Assembly (NCBI RefSeq): GCF_016860605.1
Contig: NZ_BNJR01000007.1
Coordinates: 1 to 64,000 of the forward strand
Direction: 5' to 3'
DNA: 64,000 nt
From: Lentilactobacillus fungorum
GTDB lineage: Bacteria; Bacillota; Bacilli; Lactobacillales; Lactobacillaceae
Shown here: positions 36,001 through 44,325 of the stretch, in pieces
Layout: every line of letters starts with the position of its first letter
Position numbering within the stretch: position 1 is the first letter of the stretch
Notes under the pieces: model-generated
Database searches by the model: none
What the model saw: the letters and a program-made list of their open reading frames with translations, nothing else
Told to the model about the DNA's origin: nothing
Translations under genes and position numbers: made by a program

Positions 36001-37005
36001 ATGAAGTACGGCATTATTGGCGCAGGCGCAATGGGAGTTAGGTATGGAGTGATGTTACAAGAAAATGCCGGAGTCGACGTTGACTTCGTAGAGACCTGGG
36101 AACCCAATATTAATAAGATTCGTGAACAAGGCGGTGTGTCGGTTGCCCGTGATCATCAAAATCGCCGGGTTGTGCCCATCAATATTTATCGGCCAGAAGA
36201 ATACCAGGGTCACCCAGACGTTTGGATTGTCTTTAAGAAGCAAATGCAGTTAGCCGACGAATTAGACCGCGACGAATCTGCCAGGATTTTTCATGATGAT
36301 CAGTATGTCTTTTCAGCTATGAACGGCATGGGGCACTTTGAAAAGATCGCCAAGTATTTCCCTAAAGACCACATTATTTGTGGAACGGCGATGATTGCAA
36401 CCCGAATGGACGGACCGGCCGACGTTGACTTCATGGGGGCCGAGGGTGACGAAGTGATGCACATGGCCCGCTATACCAATGAACGGCCGGATGCCACTAC
36501 CCAAGCTGTCTTTGATGACTTTACCAAAGCAAAGTTAGGACCGGTCTTTGCCGATGATTGGAAAGGCATGTGCATGTCCAAGGTGGTCTTTAACGCCGTT
36601 ACCAACACACTATGTACGATGTTTGAGATGCAGATGGGCCAATTTATCGAGTACCCAGGTGTTCGTGAGATGTCGCGGCAATTATTCGATGAAGCTTACG
36701 ACGCTTGTGAACGGGCCGGGATTTACTTAATTCCAACCCGCCAAGAGCAAGTTGATTCCGTTATCACCGTCAGCAAGGAATACAAATATCATTACCCATC
36801 TATGTATCAGGACTTCTCAAAGGGCCGGCCAACCGAAGTTGACTACATTAATGGCTATATTGCCAAAATTGGCCGTGAACACGATTATATTTGTCGAACC
36901 CATGAATTTGTGGTTCATGAAGTCCACATGGCAGAAATGATGCGGAAGTATCATCAACCGCAGGAGAATGTGGCTGATACCAATGCGGAGAAGGTTCGCG
37001 TTTAA
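36001..37005 (+). CDS. Ketopantoate reductase (PanE/ApbA) family protein
   Basis: A 334-residue NADP-dependent 2-ketoacid reductase family member. ATG 36001 is preferred to GTG 35992 because AAAAGGAGTGG spaces correctly. The Rossmann GIIGAGAMGVRYG is at the N-terminus; the catalytic-region SKVVFNAVTNTLC (Lys and Asn) and the C-terminal GRPTEVDYINGY (Glu) match the PanE active-site residues. It may make pantoate, or act on branched-chain or other 2-keto acids as does Lactococcus PanE. The T-box leader means expression answers to an uncharged tRNA, which fits amino-acid-derived keto acid metabolism better than vitamin synthesis (inference). Confidence 0.8.
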   Translation: MKYGIIGAGAMGVRYGVMLQENAGVDVDFVETWEPNINKIREQGGVSVARDHQNRRVVPINIYRPEEYQGHPDVWIVFKKQMQLADELDRDESARIFHDDQYVFSAMNGMGHFEKIAKYFPKDHIICGTAMIATRMDGPADVDFMGAEGDEVMHMARYTNERPDATTQAVFDDFTKAKLGPVFADDWKGMCMSKVVFNAVTNTLCTMFEMQMGQFIEYPGVREMSRQLFDEAYDACERAGIYLIPTRQEQVDSVITVSKEYKYHYPSMYQDFSKGRPTEVDYINGYIAKIGREHDYICRTHEFVVHEVHMAEMMRKYHQPQENVADTNAEKVRV

Positions 37006-37129
37006 GTAAAATTTGTCGTTAAGAAAGTTGAATGAGTAACCAAATAAAGAACAGATAAGGGGATGGTACCCGCATTCTTAGTTAACTTGTTTTTATACAT
37101 CTACTTTCACATAAGCAACATAATCCGGG

Positions 37130-37145
37130 ATGTGCCCGGGCACAT
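37130..37145. other. Perfect 16-bp palindrome in the 348-bp gap 37006-37353
   Basis: ATGTGCCCGGGCACAT is an exact palindrome in untranslated DNA, possibly a regulator-binding site. No promoter was confidently placed near it. Confidence 0.4.
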
Positions 37146-37225
37146 ATTAATCACCCATTGAACGACTAGCATCATCATATTGGCTTAATAGTGATTGGAA
37201 CTCGTTATTTCAAGTCTATTAAACC

Positions 37226-37274
37226 GAAGAGCGTAGGGCTTGCATTGTTAATGTAAACCGCTGCGTTCTTTTTA
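37226..37274 (+). terminator. Rho-independent terminator
   Basis: AAGAGCGTAG and CTGCGTTCTT pair with G-T pairs, GCATT pairs with AATGT near the loop, and T5 follows. It likely ends the transcript of the ketopantoate-reductase-family gene. Confidence 0.65.
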
Positions 37275-37353
37275 GTTGTGAGCTATTCTGTTATGATTTT
37301 TATCAGTAATATAGTTATGTTAGCTGAGTTAAGTGAGGGTGACGGGTGCTTTG

Positions 37354-37608
37354 ATGGACGACATAATTGAATTTATCATTACGTTTTTTTCTGACGACAT
37401 AACCGGATTTTGGTCGAACAAAGAAAGGTCGAAATTGCTTCGGTTCACAACGCTATTACCAGTTTATTGTCTGGGGGTATTGTTTGCTTGGATAACTGCG
37501 GTACTTTTATCTGTGCGAGCATGGTGGCTACTAGCGTTTTCACTATTTTTTGCGGGGTGTTTCTTTTATTTGGCGCTTAAGTACACTTTTCGGGTGTTTA
37601 AAAAGTGA
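37354..37608 (+). CDS. Small membrane protein of unknown function
   Basis: An 84-residue protein with two predicted helices (about 30-50 and 55-72) and a basic C-terminus. The open frame starts at GTG 37333; ATG 37354 is chosen because GAGGGTGA precedes it, though spacing is long. I recognise no family. It precedes the XRE-membrane regulator at 37867 by 258 bp. Confidence 0.5.
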   Translation: MDDIIEFIITFFSDDITGFWSNKERSKLLRFTTLLPVYCLGVLFAWITAVLLSVRAWWLLAFSLFFAGCFFYLALKYTFRVFKK

Positions 37609-37651
37609 AGAGAAGGGGTTAAGAGAGTGAATAAAAAACTTTTGAGGAAGT

Positions 37652-37774
37652 TTATTGATCTAAATGATACTCATATTTTTTAAGAAGATCTGCAAACTTG
37701 TTAACTGTCGGGTCATTGTCGTATAGCTGTCGTGTTGCTATTTTGCAAAATGTGCTATCTTTTAGATGAATCAT
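37652..37774 (-). CDS. Possible 40-residue small protein
   Basis: An ATG frame on the minus strand encodes a mixed, charged 40-residue peptide starting MIHLKDSTFCKIATRQLYDN and ending KKYEYHLDQ. The composition looks protein-like, but no good ribosome site precedes the ATG, so it could be the end of a decayed gene. The opposite strand has only an 18-codon GTG frame (37627-37683). Confidence 0.25.
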   Translation of the reverse strand: MIHLKDSTFCKIATRQLYDNDPTVNKFADLLKKYEYHLDQ

Positions 37775-37866
37775 AAGTGCACAAGTGATTTAAATTCATT
37801 TGAAGGGAGCATTCGAAACGGCAACCAATTAAGCCAGCTGACAGACCGCTTCGAAGAAAATTAACT

Positions 37867-38499
37867 ATGACTAAAACAAGAATTGCAAGTTTACGAAAAC
37901 AGCGTGGTTGGACTCAAGAGCATTTAGCCGAGGAAAGTCAAGTTAATACGCGGACTATTCAGCGATTGGAGGCGGGAGAAGACGCCAGCTTAGAGACCTT
38001 GAATCTAATTGCTAATGCATTAAACGTTCAAATCAATGATCTATTTGAGACATTACCAGACTCAGATAAAGGTCAAGAAATTATGGCGTTTGATAAAAAT
38101 AAGGCAGAGCAAACGCGCAAATGGGAAGCAACGCGAAAACTCTATCGTACCTGTATTGTCATTGGCTTTATCATTTTAATGCTACTGTTGGCAACGGCAC
38201 TTTCCTCAACGGGTAATGACATGATATTAGATATTGGTGGGATTGTTTGGTTAATTATATGGCCAATTGGATTTGGCATTATTAAGCTCATTGAAGTCAA
38301 TTGGTTAGAACCGCAACTTTCCCAGAAATACCCGTTAGCTGAAAACTTGAACTTGGCCTATGTACAGCAGAAAAAAGGTAGTCCTGTTACGGCGACCAAG
38401 AAGCACACTGTGATATGGGTTATCGGTGGCGTCATTTTAGGAATTTTGATTGTCTGGGCAGTTTTCAATCTTGTTTTGTTTAAAAGATTCGGGATTTGA
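37867..38499 (+). CDS. XRE-family regulator with two-helix membrane domain
   Basis: A 210-residue protein. Residues 1-62 are an HTH (LRKQRGWTQEHLAEESQVNTRTIQRLEAG). After a charged linker two hydrophobic helices (about 95-117 and 120-140) and a third near 178-202 place it in the membrane. Its ribosome site is weak. It is not obviously in an operon. It belongs to the group of HTH-membrane proteins abundant in this window. Target and signal are unknown. Confidence 0.8.
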   Translation: MTKTRIASLRKQRGWTQEHLAEESQVNTRTIQRLEAGEDASLETLNLIANALNVQINDLFETLPDSDKGQEIMAFDKNKAEQTRKWEATRKLYRTCIVIGFIILMLLLATALSSTGNDMILDIGGIVWLIIWPIGFGIIKLIEVNWLEPQLSQKYPLAENLNLAYVQQKKGSPVTATKKHTVIWVIGGVILGILIVWAVFNLVLFKRFGI

Positions 38500-38730
38500 G
38501 TGATGAAGGTTATTCATATGTTAGTTGGTAGGTAACCATATTAATGGTGATGTTTCAGAAGAAATTTGATAGTGTGTCCAGTTAGGAACCAATTGATTTG
38601 GCTTTTAGCTGGATTTTATTAATTGATAGTTATTTTTTCTATGTGTACTAAAATTTCATTGCAATCCCCCCCGGGGTCAATGGTAGGATATATAAGTATC
38701 AATTTATTCAAATCTTAGGGGGAAAACGCA

Positions 38731-40125
38731 TTGGATTCTACCGCAACTGTCAATCAAGATCAGGCACGAAAGCATCCATTTTTAGCAATCACGATTGTGG
38801 CGCTGATGACCTTCATGGGCGTCCTAACGGAAACCTCAATGAACGTGACGTTTCCAACGCTGATGAAGCAATTTAATATTTCCCTGGCAACCGTGCAGTG
38901 GGTCACGACCGGTTATTTATTAATGGTGGCGCTGTTAACGATTACGTCTGCATTTTTAAAACGGCGGTTTACCAATAAACAGCTTTTTGTTTCGGCAGCT
39001 TGTTTATTTATTGCCGGTGATGTCATGTGTGGTTTAGCGACAACTTACTGGGTCTTGCTAGTTGGCCGAATCATTCAAGCCGGTTGTGTTGGACTCTCTG
39101 GGCCGCTGATGAACAATATCATTTTAGACGTGGTACCGCCGCATAAACTTGGGACTTACATGGGGATGGCAAACTTGATTGTCCTTGTCGCCCCAGCACT
39201 TGGCCCCACGTTTGGCGGAGCAGTGGTTGCCTTTGCCAGCTGGCGGATGATCTTTTGGATCACGGTGCCGCTTACGTTGATTCTATTGGTCTTAGGGATG
39301 TTGATTATCAAACAGTACGCTCCAACCCAGCACTATGAATTTGACTGGCTGCGGTTTGGCCTGCTGGCGGTTGGCCTTGTCAGCCTCCTAATGGGCTTTA
39401 ATGTGATGGGCCAACCACACAGCTGGGGTAAATTCGTGGCGTACCTAGTCTTGAGTATTGCGATGTTTAGCTTGTTTGGCTGGCGTTCTAAATACAGCCA
39501 CAAGGCGCTGTTTAAGTTGGCGGTTTTTAAACGGCCCGCATTTTTATTTAGTTTTCTACCATACATTCTCCTGCAGTATTCAAACATTGGGATTAATTTC
39601 ATGCTGCCGAGTTACGTGCAAATGGTCAACGGGGCCAGCTCATTTATTGGTGGGTTAATTTTGCTGCCGGGAAGTGTGTTGAATGGTCTGGGACAGCCAA
39701 TCTATGGTTGGATGCTGGATCACTTGGGCGGCAAGATCCCACTATACCTTGGCAACACGTTATTTTTAATCCCACTGATTTTATTTACGATATTTGGGCA
39801 ACACATTAGTATTTTGAATATTGTCATTTTATATACAATCTTTGCTGCTGGGCGCTCGATGGCCTTTGGTAACAGTATGGCGTATGGGCTAAAGAAGTTA
39901 GGCAAAACGGAACGCAACGATGCTAACGCCATTTATGGAACGGGGAATATGGTCGCTGGATCGTTGGGAACAACCATTATTGCAACACTGATGACGTCAC
40001 TTACCTTACCTCACTTTTCGGTGGCTCAAAATGTTGCTGCTGGCAGTCAGTTAGCTTTTGGAATGCTGGGGTTAATTGGCATTCTCAACTTTTGGTTATT
40101 CAAAAAATTATTTCAAAATTCATAA
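38731..40125 (+). CDS. DHA2-family MFS multidrug exporter
   Basis: A 464-residue protein with 14 predicted helices, EmrB/QacA type. TTG start after TTAGGGGGAAA. The segment ETSMNVTFPTLMKQFNISLATVQWVTTGYLLMVALL carries the usual first-loop and second-helix signature; motif C-like GPLMNNIILDVVPPHKLG follows. It expels drugs by proton antiport. The 231-bp region upstream contains a short CCCCGGGG palindrome near 38667 but no clear promoter; the XRE-membrane gene just before may regulate it (inference from position). Confidence 0.85.
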   Translation: MDSTATVNQDQARKHPFLAITIVALMTFMGVLTETSMNVTFPTLMKQFNISLATVQWVTTGYLLMVALLTITSAFLKRRFTNKQLFVSAACLFIAGDVMCGLATTYWVLLVGRIIQAGCVGLSGPLMNNIILDVVPPHKLGTYMGMANLIVLVAPALGPTFGGAVVAFASWRMIFWITVPLTLILLVLGMLIIKQYAPTQHYEFDWLRFGLLAVGLVSLLMGFNVMGQPHSWGKFVAYLVLSIAMFSLFGWRSKYSHKALFKLAVFKRPAFLFSFLPYILLQYSNIGINFMLPSYVQMVNGASSFIGGLILLPGSVLNGLGQPIYGWMLDHLGGKIPLYLGNTLFLIPLILFTIFGQHISILNIVILYTIFAAGRSMAFGNSMAYGLKKLGKTERNDANAIYGTGNMVAGSLGTTIIATLMTSLTLPHFSVAQNVAAGSQLAFGMLGLIGILNFWLFKKLFQNS

Positions 40126-40245
40126 ACAATCGCAAACTTCAAGTGAAAACTTGAACCCGCGATACCATGGCGTCCTTGCTAGATCGGGATTATGAATGAA
40201 AACTTCATCTAGGAGAGGACTTTTCACATTATTTAAGAAAAGTGC

Positions 40246-40274
40246 TTGACATTCTCAGATTGACCCGCTAGAAT
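40246..40274 (+). promoter_or_regulatory. Promoter of brnQ leader
   Basis: TTGACA (40246-40251) and TAGAAT (40269-40274) with a 17-bp spacer, a near-ideal sigma-A promoter upstream of the T-box. Confidence 0.8.
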
Positions 40275-40304
40275 TCAAAGCAATGACAACGAGATATGCA
40301 AAAA

Positions 40305-40592
40305 ACGATGCGTAGAAGAGTAGTTTTCATGAAGACTTGAAGAGAGCCTCAATTTGGTGTGATGGGGCAGTTAACATGTTAACGAAAGTAGTCTACAAGT
40401 TGTAACGATGATTTTCAATGTAGTCGTTACTGGGAATGCGCCCATTACCGCAATGGAGTATCACTTAGGCTAAGCCGGCTTGGCCTAGGTCGTACTTTTC
40501 GAGCTAATTATTGTGAGATAATTAGGAATAAAGGTGGTAACACGTGCAAACGTCCTTAGCTGTTGTAACTAACAGCTAAGGACGTTTTTTCG
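40305..40592 (+). promoter_or_regulatory. Valine-type T-box riboswitch before brnQ
   Basis: T-box AAAGGTGGTAACACG lies at 40530-40544, followed by the terminator CGTCCTTAGCTGTT/AACAGCTAAGGACG with T6. Stem I: lower stem GTAGA/TCTAC (40312-40316, 40392-40396), specifier loop with AGTA on the 5' side, AGAGAG bulge and GGTG loop. The triplet before the conserved purine is GTA (40388-40390), a valine codon; UGGU predicts discriminator A. The downstream branched-chain carrier fits valine sensing. Confidence 0.93.
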
Positions 40593-40650
40593 TTGTCAAT
40601 CAAATATCAAAGTCATTCAAATCACTGATTCATGTAGGAGGAAATGCGAT

Positions 40651-42039
40651 ATGGATAAAAAAATTTATCTCACGCGTAAACAATATATTATTACCGCCTC
40701 GCTATTATTCGGGATGTTCTTCGGGGCCGGGAACTTGATTTTTCCAATTCACTTAGGGCAAATGGCCGGCCAAAACTGGTTGCCTGCCGCAATTGGCTTC
40801 TTAGTGTCTGCAATTTGTTTGCCATTACTATCAATTTTGTCAATTAGCATGACCGAAAGTAGCAGTATGTATGATTTGGCGTTACCGTCCGGTAAACTGT
40901 TCGCCCTAGCATTCTTAATCCTGACCCATGCTTCTCTAGGACTGTTGATTGCTTCTCCACGGACGGCGACCGTTACCTTTTCAATGGGAATTCAGCCCTT
41001 CATTCCTAAGTCTTGGACACAAATGAGTCTGTTGATTTTCTCACTGCTCTTCTTCGGGGCGACGCTGTTACTGGCTTATAACCAGAACAACATTACCAGA
41101 AACGTTGGGAAAATTTTAAACCCAATTTTGGTTTTACTCCTCGCCTTTTTGTTCTTCGTTGCGTTCTTCTTAAAGGGTGCCGACATGCGCAGTATGTCAT
41201 TTCTACCCGCAGCTGGCAAAGGGACTGGCTCATTAATTAATGGGTTTCTGCAAGGCTATAACACGATGGATGCCCTCGCCGGCTTAGGATTCGGGGTTAC
41301 TGTCGTTACGGCACTTAAATTATTTGGCCAAAAGGATAATCGCCAGCGTTCCAAATCAGTTGCCTGGATTGGCGCGCTGACCATGGGATTTGAAGCTTTG
41401 ATTTACATCTTCCTAATTGCGTTAGGTGCATCAAGCTTGGGCTACACCAAGTTAAGTGCCAATGGAGGAACGGCCTTTACAACCATTATGCAACATTATA
41501 CCGGCATGGCCGGGGCTTCGATCTTGGCTGCCTTAACGCTAATTGCCTGCTTAACCACGTCGATTGGCTTGATTACATCGCTTTCCCAAGACTGGGGTCG
41601 ACGGTTCCCAAAGATCGGCTACCACCGCTTCTTGATCTTTGCGACCTTGGTATCGTTCTCCATCGCTAACTTTGGTTTGGATCAAATTATTTTGTACTCA
41701 TCACCATTACTAAGCTTCCTTTACCCACTGGCCATTGCCCTGATCATCTTAGGCATTATGCGTCCATTGATTGGCCGTCGGCAGATGATCTACAAAACGA
41801 CCATTGCGTTCACGATGATTCCGGCCATTTTGGATTTGATCCACAACTTACCACCTATTTTTGCCAACACGGCTCTGATTTCAGCTATCAATACTTGGGC
41901 TGGCAACCACATCCCATTGTATAGCATTGGCTTGGACTTCTTCCCGTTCATGTTAATTGGGTTGCTAGGGAGTTGGGCAATTTCTAAGTTCACCAAGGAA
42001 TCTCTGCCGGAATCTGAGAGTTCGACTAATAACAATTAG
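40651..42039 (+). CDS. brnQ: Branched-chain amino acid carrier BrnQ
   Basis: A 462-residue transporter with about 12 helices that takes up Leu, Ile and Val with Na+ or H+. ATG follows GTAGGAGG. The opening helix GMFFGAGNLIFPIHLGQMAGQNWLPA is diagnostic of the LIVCS family. Expression is set by the valine T-box upstream: uptake rises when valyl-tRNA charging falls. Terminator at 42119. Confidence 0.95.
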   Translation: MDKKIYLTRKQYIITASLLFGMFFGAGNLIFPIHLGQMAGQNWLPAAIGFLVSAICLPLLSILSISMTESSSMYDLALPSGKLFALAFLILTHASLGLLIASPRTATVTFSMGIQPFIPKSWTQMSLLIFSLLFFGATLLLAYNQNNITRNVGKILNPILVLLLAFLFFVAFFLKGADMRSMSFLPAAGKGTGSLINGFLQGYNTMDALAGLGFGVTVVTALKLFGQKDNRQRSKSVAWIGALTMGFEALIYIFLIALGASSLGYTKLSANGGTAFTTIMQHYTGMAGASILAALTLIACLTTSIGLITSLSQDWGRRFPKIGYHRFLIFATLVSFSIANFGLDQIILYSSPLLSFLYPLAIALIILGIMRPLIGRRQMIYKTTIAFTMIPAILDLIHNLPPIFANTALISAINTWAGNHIPLYSIGLDFFPFMLIGLLGSWAISKFTKESLPESESSTNNN

Positions 42040-42118
42040 AGCGGCAAGGGTAACTTAATATAAGCGTTTGTTTGACATAAAGTTCCTTAATAACGGCTGA
42101 ATAGCCACACATAGAAAA

Positions 42119-42177
42119 TAAAAAGACTAATGGAGTCTGACAGAAGCATTCTGTGGTAACTTCATTGGTCTTTTTTT
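42119..42177 (+). terminator. Rho-independent terminator of brnQ
   Basis: AGACTAATGGAGT pairs with ACTTCATTGGTCT, then T7; an inner CAGAA/TTCTG stem extends it. Confidence 0.85.
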
Positions 42178-42238
42178 AACCCTTCTAAACGTTAGAAGTG
42201 GTTTTCTTTTTCAAGGTGATTTCCTCGATTATATGATT

Positions 42239-42463
42239 TTAGAATTCGTCGGCATGATCCGAATCATCCACATACTCTAAAATATCGCCAGGCTGGCATT
42301 TCAATACTTTACAAATCCGTGAGAGGGTCGCAAAGCGGATGCCCTTTGCCTTACCGGTTTTTAGGATCGACAGGTTAGCCGGGGTAATGCCGATTTCTGC
42401 TGCCAGCATTTTAGAAGTAATGTGCCGATCTAGGAGAACCTTATCAATGTTGACTTTAATCAC
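42239..42463 (-). CDS. YozG-like HTH regulator
   Basis: A 74-residue Cro/C1-type protein consisting of a single HTH (ITSKMLAAEIGITPANLSILKTG) and an acidic tail. GTG start after AGGAGGGC. It follows the DUF2975 membrane gene by 14 bp in the same operon, the standard HTH plus DUF2975 pair of Firmicutes. This is the split version of the HTH-membrane fusions elsewhere in the window. Confidence 0.85.
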   Translation of the reverse strand: MIKVNIDKVLLDRHITSKMLAAEIGITPANLSILKTGKAKGIRFATLSRICKVLKCQPGDILEYVDDSDHADEF

Positions 42464-42477
42464 AATTGCGCGCCCTC

Positions 42478-42999
42478 CTAAACAATTTTGTTGGAATCGT
42501 CTTGGAGCTGGATGCCATATTTAAACATGATGTAGATGGCGTAAACTGCGAACCACATTAACAGGCTGATAGCGCCACTGGAGTCCCCCAAGCTGATATT
42601 AAGATCGAAGAGTGAACCAAATAGGCTTAAAACAATGATGGCGCCATAGCCCCAAAGAATGCACCGAATGTAGTTGAGGGTGCTCGTCTCAAAGAAGATG
42701 TTATTCCTGACATTTTGAATGAGTTTAGATACTGCCCAGGCAATGACAACGAGCATGGCAAGCAAGAATAGAATTAAAAGAATTGCCAGCCAAAATCCCC
42801 AAGGGTTGTTAAGATTGCCTATGCCAGTCGGCGAGTCTTTAAGAATACTGATTCTGGCTGAAGGGTTGACTAAAAAAACAATCCCGGCAATTAAAAAGAT
42901 AACCGTTAAGGTACAGAAACCAACGACTAGTGATGCTAGAATGATGACGCTAATGACGTAAATGATGGTTAAGAATGAATTGGCGCGTTTATTTGTCAC
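42478..42999 (-). CDS. DUF2975 membrane protein
   Basis: A 173-residue protein with four predicted helices. The frame extends to 43056, but AAAGGAAAG points to GTG 42999 (or GTG 43008). DUF2975 proteins are partners of small HTH regulators; function unknown, possibly a membrane sensor. Its upstream neighbour is a small ORF past the Rgg terminator. Confidence 0.75.
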   Translation of the reverse strand: MTNKRANSFLTIIYVISVIILASLVVGFCTLTVIFLIAGIVFLVNPSARISILKDSPTGIGNLNNPWGFWLAILLILFLLAMLVVIAWAVSKLIQNVRNNIFFETSTLNYIRCILWGYGAIIVLSLFGSLFDLNISLGDSSGAISLLMWFAVYAIYIMFKYGIQLQDDSNKIV

Positions 43000-43004
43000 A
43001 AAGT

Positions 43005-43178
43005 TCACTTTCCTTTCGGTATTATTGTATCGCGGAAATAAATTATTACAATACAATAATTAATTATTCTTTTACAGAAAGTTAGATCAAAAAATCCCCA
43101 ACTAGGTTTAAAAATTAGTTGGGGGTGAATTATTGAATTAGGATGAGGATTTGTTGGGGGAGTAACTACATGCTTCAT
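43005..43178 (-). CDS. Possible 57-residue ORF downstream of rgg, read through a terminator
   Basis: AAGGAG is followed 6 nt later by ATG 43178. The frame starts MKHVVTPPTNPHPNSIIHPQ, passes through the hairpin at 43088-43125 and ends at 43005, 6 bp before the DUF2975 start. The strong ribosome site suggests at least the first half is translated; the downstream half may simply be terminator sequence. No similarity recognised; it is not a typical short hydrophobic pheromone. Confidence 0.3.
   Translation of the reverse strand: MKHVVTPPTNPHPNSIIHPQLIFKPSWGFFDLTFCKRIINYCIVIIYFRDTIIPKGK
43088..43125 (-). terminator. Terminator downstream of rgg
   Basis: On the minus strand CCCCAACTA pairs with TAGTTGGGG across an A/T loop and is followed by ATTTTTT. 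Confidence 0.8.
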
Positions 43179-43213
43179 TCGTTTCTCCTTAAAGTTCTCA
43201 GGTTTAAAATCCG

Positions 43214-44089
43214 TTAGTTTGCGGTTTTTGAATTGCGTTTCAAAAACAAATGCCAATAACGTTGATATAATGCCAGCAAATCAGGAGCCGCTAGCGTTTT
43301 AAACACACGAAGGGTTTCCGCCACTAATTGTTGGCCTTGTTGGTGATTTCCTTGAAGATAAGTTTGCAGTCCTTTTAGAAAGTGGAGTTCGCTTTTTTCG
43401 TATAAGTACTGCTGATTATGGATGCTTTTGTAAGCTAAAGCAATGAGTTGAGATAGTCGTGGTTCTTCGCCTGCTAAAGCCATTAATAAGGCGGCCCGTA
43501 GAATAATGTACAAGAAATCTGCTTGGTGGTTCCAGTTGACGTCAACGGTTTCCGAACCATTTTTGACCATTTGATTTGTGAGAATGAAAATCTGATCATT
43601 CGAGAAGCTGGATAGGGTTGCCATGAATAATCTGAGCTCATAATGGGTCCAGGATTCGATTGTAAACAAATAATCATAGACAAATTGGCGTTGTTTCGCC
43701 GTTAGCGACTGGCTGGAATCAGCAAAGCGGGCTTTAATTTTGAGGTAATCCAAATAATCGTGCGGGTCACTTGTTGATTTGTATTGATGAAGGGCCGCGG
43801 CCAAATTTGCTGAAGTTTGCGATCGTTCCACTTGATTCAAGTAATCTTTGGTTTCCTCGTAATGGAATTTAGGGAGGTGGCCATGGTGGCGATTATCCAA
43901 ATAAATGAATTCCTCAACCGAGACATTAATGTTAGCCAGCAACGCAATCAATTTATGAAATGAAATATTGGAATGTCCGTGTTCAAACCGGGATAGAAAT
44001 GAATTAGAAACGACATCAGCAGCGGCAGTTGACAGACTAATGCCCTTTCTTGTCCTTAGGTAATTAAACGTGTGGCCATAACTGTTCAT
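43214..44089 (-). CDS. Rgg/GadR/MutR-family regulator
   Basis: A 291-residue regulator. HTH at residues 5-60 (FNYLRTRKGISLSTAAADVVSNSFLSRFEHG) and an all-helical C-terminal repeat domain (about 75-285), the layout of Rgg-type peptide-sensing regulators. ATG follows CAGGAGG. It is divergent from the repeat array and the FMN-reductase/oxidoreductase pair at 44592. The minus-strand TATAAT (44133-44128) and plus-strand TATACT (44144-44149) overlap the palindrome TATAGC/GCTATA, a probable control point. No convincing pheromone gene is seen next to it. Confidence 0.87.
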   Translation of the reverse strand: MNSYGHTFNYLRTRKGISLSTAAADVVSNSFLSRFEHGHSNISFHKLIALLANINVSVEEFIYLDNRHHGHLPKFHYEETKDYLNQVERSQTSANLAAALHQYKSTSDPHDYLDYLKIKARFADSSQSLTAKQRQFVYDYLFTIESWTHYELRLFMATLSSFSNDQIFILTNQMVKNGSETVDVNWNHQADFLYIILRAALLMALAGEEPRLSQLIALAYKSIHNQQYLYEKSELHFLKGLQTYLQGNHQQGQQLVAETLRVFKTLAAPDLLALYQRYWHLFLKRNSKTAN

Positions 44090-44129
44090 TGGTGCCTCCT
44101 GTGAACTATATGCAACTTTTGATTTTGAT

Positions 44130-44147
44130 TATAGCTGAAATGCTATA
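44130..44147. promoter_or_regulatory. Inverted repeat between divergent -10 boxes
   Basis: TATAGC, six bases, GCTATA. The minus-strand -10 for rgg and a plus-strand TATACT both fall in it. A regulator bound here would block both directions. Confidence 0.45.
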
Positions 44148-44160
44148 CTAATGCCATGTT

Positions 44161-44198
44161 TAGGACAGTTCTGCCAGGAAGAAACTGGCGGGGTTCAC
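44161..44198 (+). repeat. Short palindromic repeat copy
   Basis: TAGGACAGTTCTGCCAGG, then GAAACTGGCGGGGTTCACT: only the two ends of the repeat family, just ahead of the full unit R4. Confidence 0.5.
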
Positions 44199-44203
44199 TT
44201 TGT

Positions 44204-44323
44204 GAGGACAGCTGCGCCAAGCAGGGATCTGCGCGTAAGCACCTTTACGAAAAATCCCAAGCCCGGGGATTTCTCGCAAAGGTGCCTTACGCTCCGATCC
44301 CTAAGCGCTTTGCTCCGCTCACT
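44204..44323 (+). repeat. Palindromic repeat unit R4
   Basis: Closest to R1. Compared with R1, CACCTCT/AGAGG became CACCTTT/AAAGGTG: a C-to-T change on one arm matched by G-to-A on the other. GGGATC/GATCCC and CGTAAG/CTTACG also pair. Confidence 0.88.
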
Positions 44324-44325
44324 AT

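Noticed and set aside
37627-37683. 18-codon GTG frame after the small membrane protein
   Set aside because: A GAGAAGGGG-like site precedes it, but the product is too short and featureless to support; the opposite-strand frame looks at least as likely.
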